Assembly: GCA_937974555.1 (NCBI GenBank)
Contig: CALJKR010000020.1
Coordinates: 1-14,473, forward strand
Length of the DNA stretch: 14,473 nt
Direction of reading: 5' to 3'
Source of the DNA: an uncultured Flavobacteriales bacterium
Lineage (GTDB): Bacteria; Bacteroidota; Bacteroidia; Flavobacteriales_D; Sanyastnellaceae
Shown in pieces: positions 14,069 through 14,473 of this stretch (its first letter is position 1; the number at the start of each line of letters is the position of its first letter). The position numbers and the translations under genes are program-made. The notes under the pieces are model-generated. The model saw nothing but the letters and a program-made list of their open reading frames with translations, was not told the DNA's origin and made no database searches.

Positions 14069-14126
14069 GGAATTCAATTATGCCTTAAAGATAAGCTGAT
14101 TTAAGACATGCCTCCCCAACTCATAC

Positions 14127-14156
14127 TTGGAAATTACTGGATTTTGATTATTTTCG
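14127..14156 (+). promoter_or_regulatory. Promoter of the small single-TM protein gene
   Basis: TTG (14127-14129) and TATTTTCG (14149-14156) are 19 nt apart, the expected spacing for a Bacteroidota housekeeping promoter, with one base off TAnnTTTG. The box ends 19 nt before the ATG at 14176. Confidence 0.5.
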
Positions 14157-14175
14157 TGGCTCTAAAATTTAAGAC

Positions 14176-14412
14176 ATGGCTCAAAATCACAGTTCAGAAA
14201 AATCTCCAATGTTGTGGACGATCATTCCTTTTGCAGTTTTATTGACTTTATTGTTTGTTTCTGTAAACAACAATACCGTTGCTCCAAAAGCACAATTGGC
14301 TGGCGATTTCAGCGATGTCAAAGTTGAGTTAAAAGACTCAACAGCTACGGAAGGCGATACTTTGCATACCGCAGCTGCTGATACTTCTGCTCACTCTGAA
14401 GGACACAAATAA
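14176..14412 (+). CDS. Small single-pass membrane protein, unrecognised
   Basis: I do not recognise this 78-aa protein. A short polar N-terminus (1-12) is followed by one hydrophobic helix (about 13-30, MLWTIIPFAVLLTLLFVSV). A hydrophilic tail rich in Asp, Thr, Ala, Ser and His (31-78) ends SAHSEGHK. The topology is probably N-in with the tail in the periplasm, though the flanking charges are weak evidence. The tail is low complexity, and no enzyme motif is visible. It may be an accessory subunit of a membrane complex, but nothing here names one. It has a good promoter of its own. Its TAA stop is 6 nt from the stop of the next (convergent, partial) ORF, with an 8-bp inverted repeat spanning both stops. 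Confidence 0.75.
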   Translation: MAQNHSSEKSPMLWTIIPFAVLLTLLFVSVNNNTVAPKAQLAGDFSDVKVELKDSTATEGDTLHTAAADTSAHSEGHK

Positions 14413-14429
14413 TTTCGCTTAGAAATTAT
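14409..14429. terminator. Inverted repeat across the convergent stop codons, weak terminator candidate
   Basis: ATAATTTC (14409-14416) and GAAATTAT (14422-14429) form a perfect 8-bp AT-rich stem with the 5-nt loop GCTTA. No U-run follows on either strand, so it is at best a weak terminator. Confidence 0.25.
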
Positions 14430-14473
14430 CCAAGTCCACAGGACGCATTACTCCAAACCATTTCAACACTTTC
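14419..14473 (-). CDS. Probable C-terminal end of a gene running off the right edge
   Basis: On the minus strand an open frame enters at the window edge and ends with TAA at 14419-14421, coding KVLKWFGVMRPVDLDNF. Support is limited to 17 codons: a protein-like composition, and a position that would make a tightly packed convergent pair with the gene ending at 14412. The family cannot be recognised from this fragment. Confidence 0.42.
   Translation of the reverse strand, partial: KVLKWFGVMRPVDLDNF

Noticed and set aside
14069..14077. TTG start for ald, three codons upstream of the ATG
   Set aside because: The ATG at 14068 follows directly and nothing such as a strong ribosome site favours the TTG. 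The difference is three residues only.
14107..14235. Small open frame starting in the first copy of the 15-bp repeat (begins MPPQLILGNYW)
   Set aside because: It overlaps the promoter and the start of the 78-aa gene in another frame, and nothing supports its translation.

Overview
The window looks like chromosomal DNA of a Bacteroidota bacterium, most likely a Flavobacteriia-like lineage. Three things point there: promoters of the Bacteroidota type (TTG about 17-22 nt upstream of TAnnTTTG, or a TAnnTTCG variant), a secreted protein with a degenerate C-terminal tail resembling a type IX secretion sorting domain, and the sequence types of pheS, pdhA/pdhC, the alanine-dehydrogenase-like protein and the SpoIIE phosphatase. 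Most of it is ordinary core metabolism and translation. The accessory-looking parts are the left-edge repeats and a small HEPN/MNT module next to a tRNA gene.

Layout. 1-308: no gene; two perfect 105-bp tandem units, each holding an ~89-bp imperfect palindrome. 309-1583 (+): secreted beta-lactamase-family serine hydrolase, ended by a strong bidirectional terminator shared with the facing pdhC. 1668-3952 (-): pdhA-pdhC, the E1-alpha and E2 subunits of pyruvate dehydrogenase, with their own promoter and no pdhB. 4043-5841 (-): lipoprotein cyclophilin and pheS, translationally coupled by TAATG. 5900-6328 (+): small unrecognised lipoprotein. 6362-6434 (+): tRNA-Pro(GGG) with a clean terminator.

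6509-7917 (+): an XRE-HTH/MNT nucleotidyltransferase fusion overlapping a HEPN (HepT-like) RNase gene, which resembles a HepT/MntA toxin-antitoxin pair. A DUF1456 gene follows closely. The promoter of this module contains a 19-bp palindrome that could be the operator for the HTH. 7918-8250 (-): unrecognised 110-aa protein whose stop codon abuts that of the DUF1456 gene.

8317-12844 (+): TonB_C/MORN-like periplasmic protein, pheT, and a six-TM SpoIIE/PP2C phosphatase. 12845-14068 (-): alanine-dehydrogenase-like protein with a substituted catalytic His. 14176-14412 (+): small single-TM protein. 14419-14473 (-): probable C-terminus of a further gene cut by the window edge.

How they fit together. 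PheS and PheT form one alpha2beta2 synthetase, but their genes are about 4 kb apart on opposite strands. The pdh genes need pdhB and E3 from elsewhere in the genome. Convergent genes are packed with 0, 0 and (probably) 6 nt between stop codons. The best candidate for unusual biology is the self-regulating HTH-MNT/HEPN module; the second is the palindromic tandem array at the left edge.
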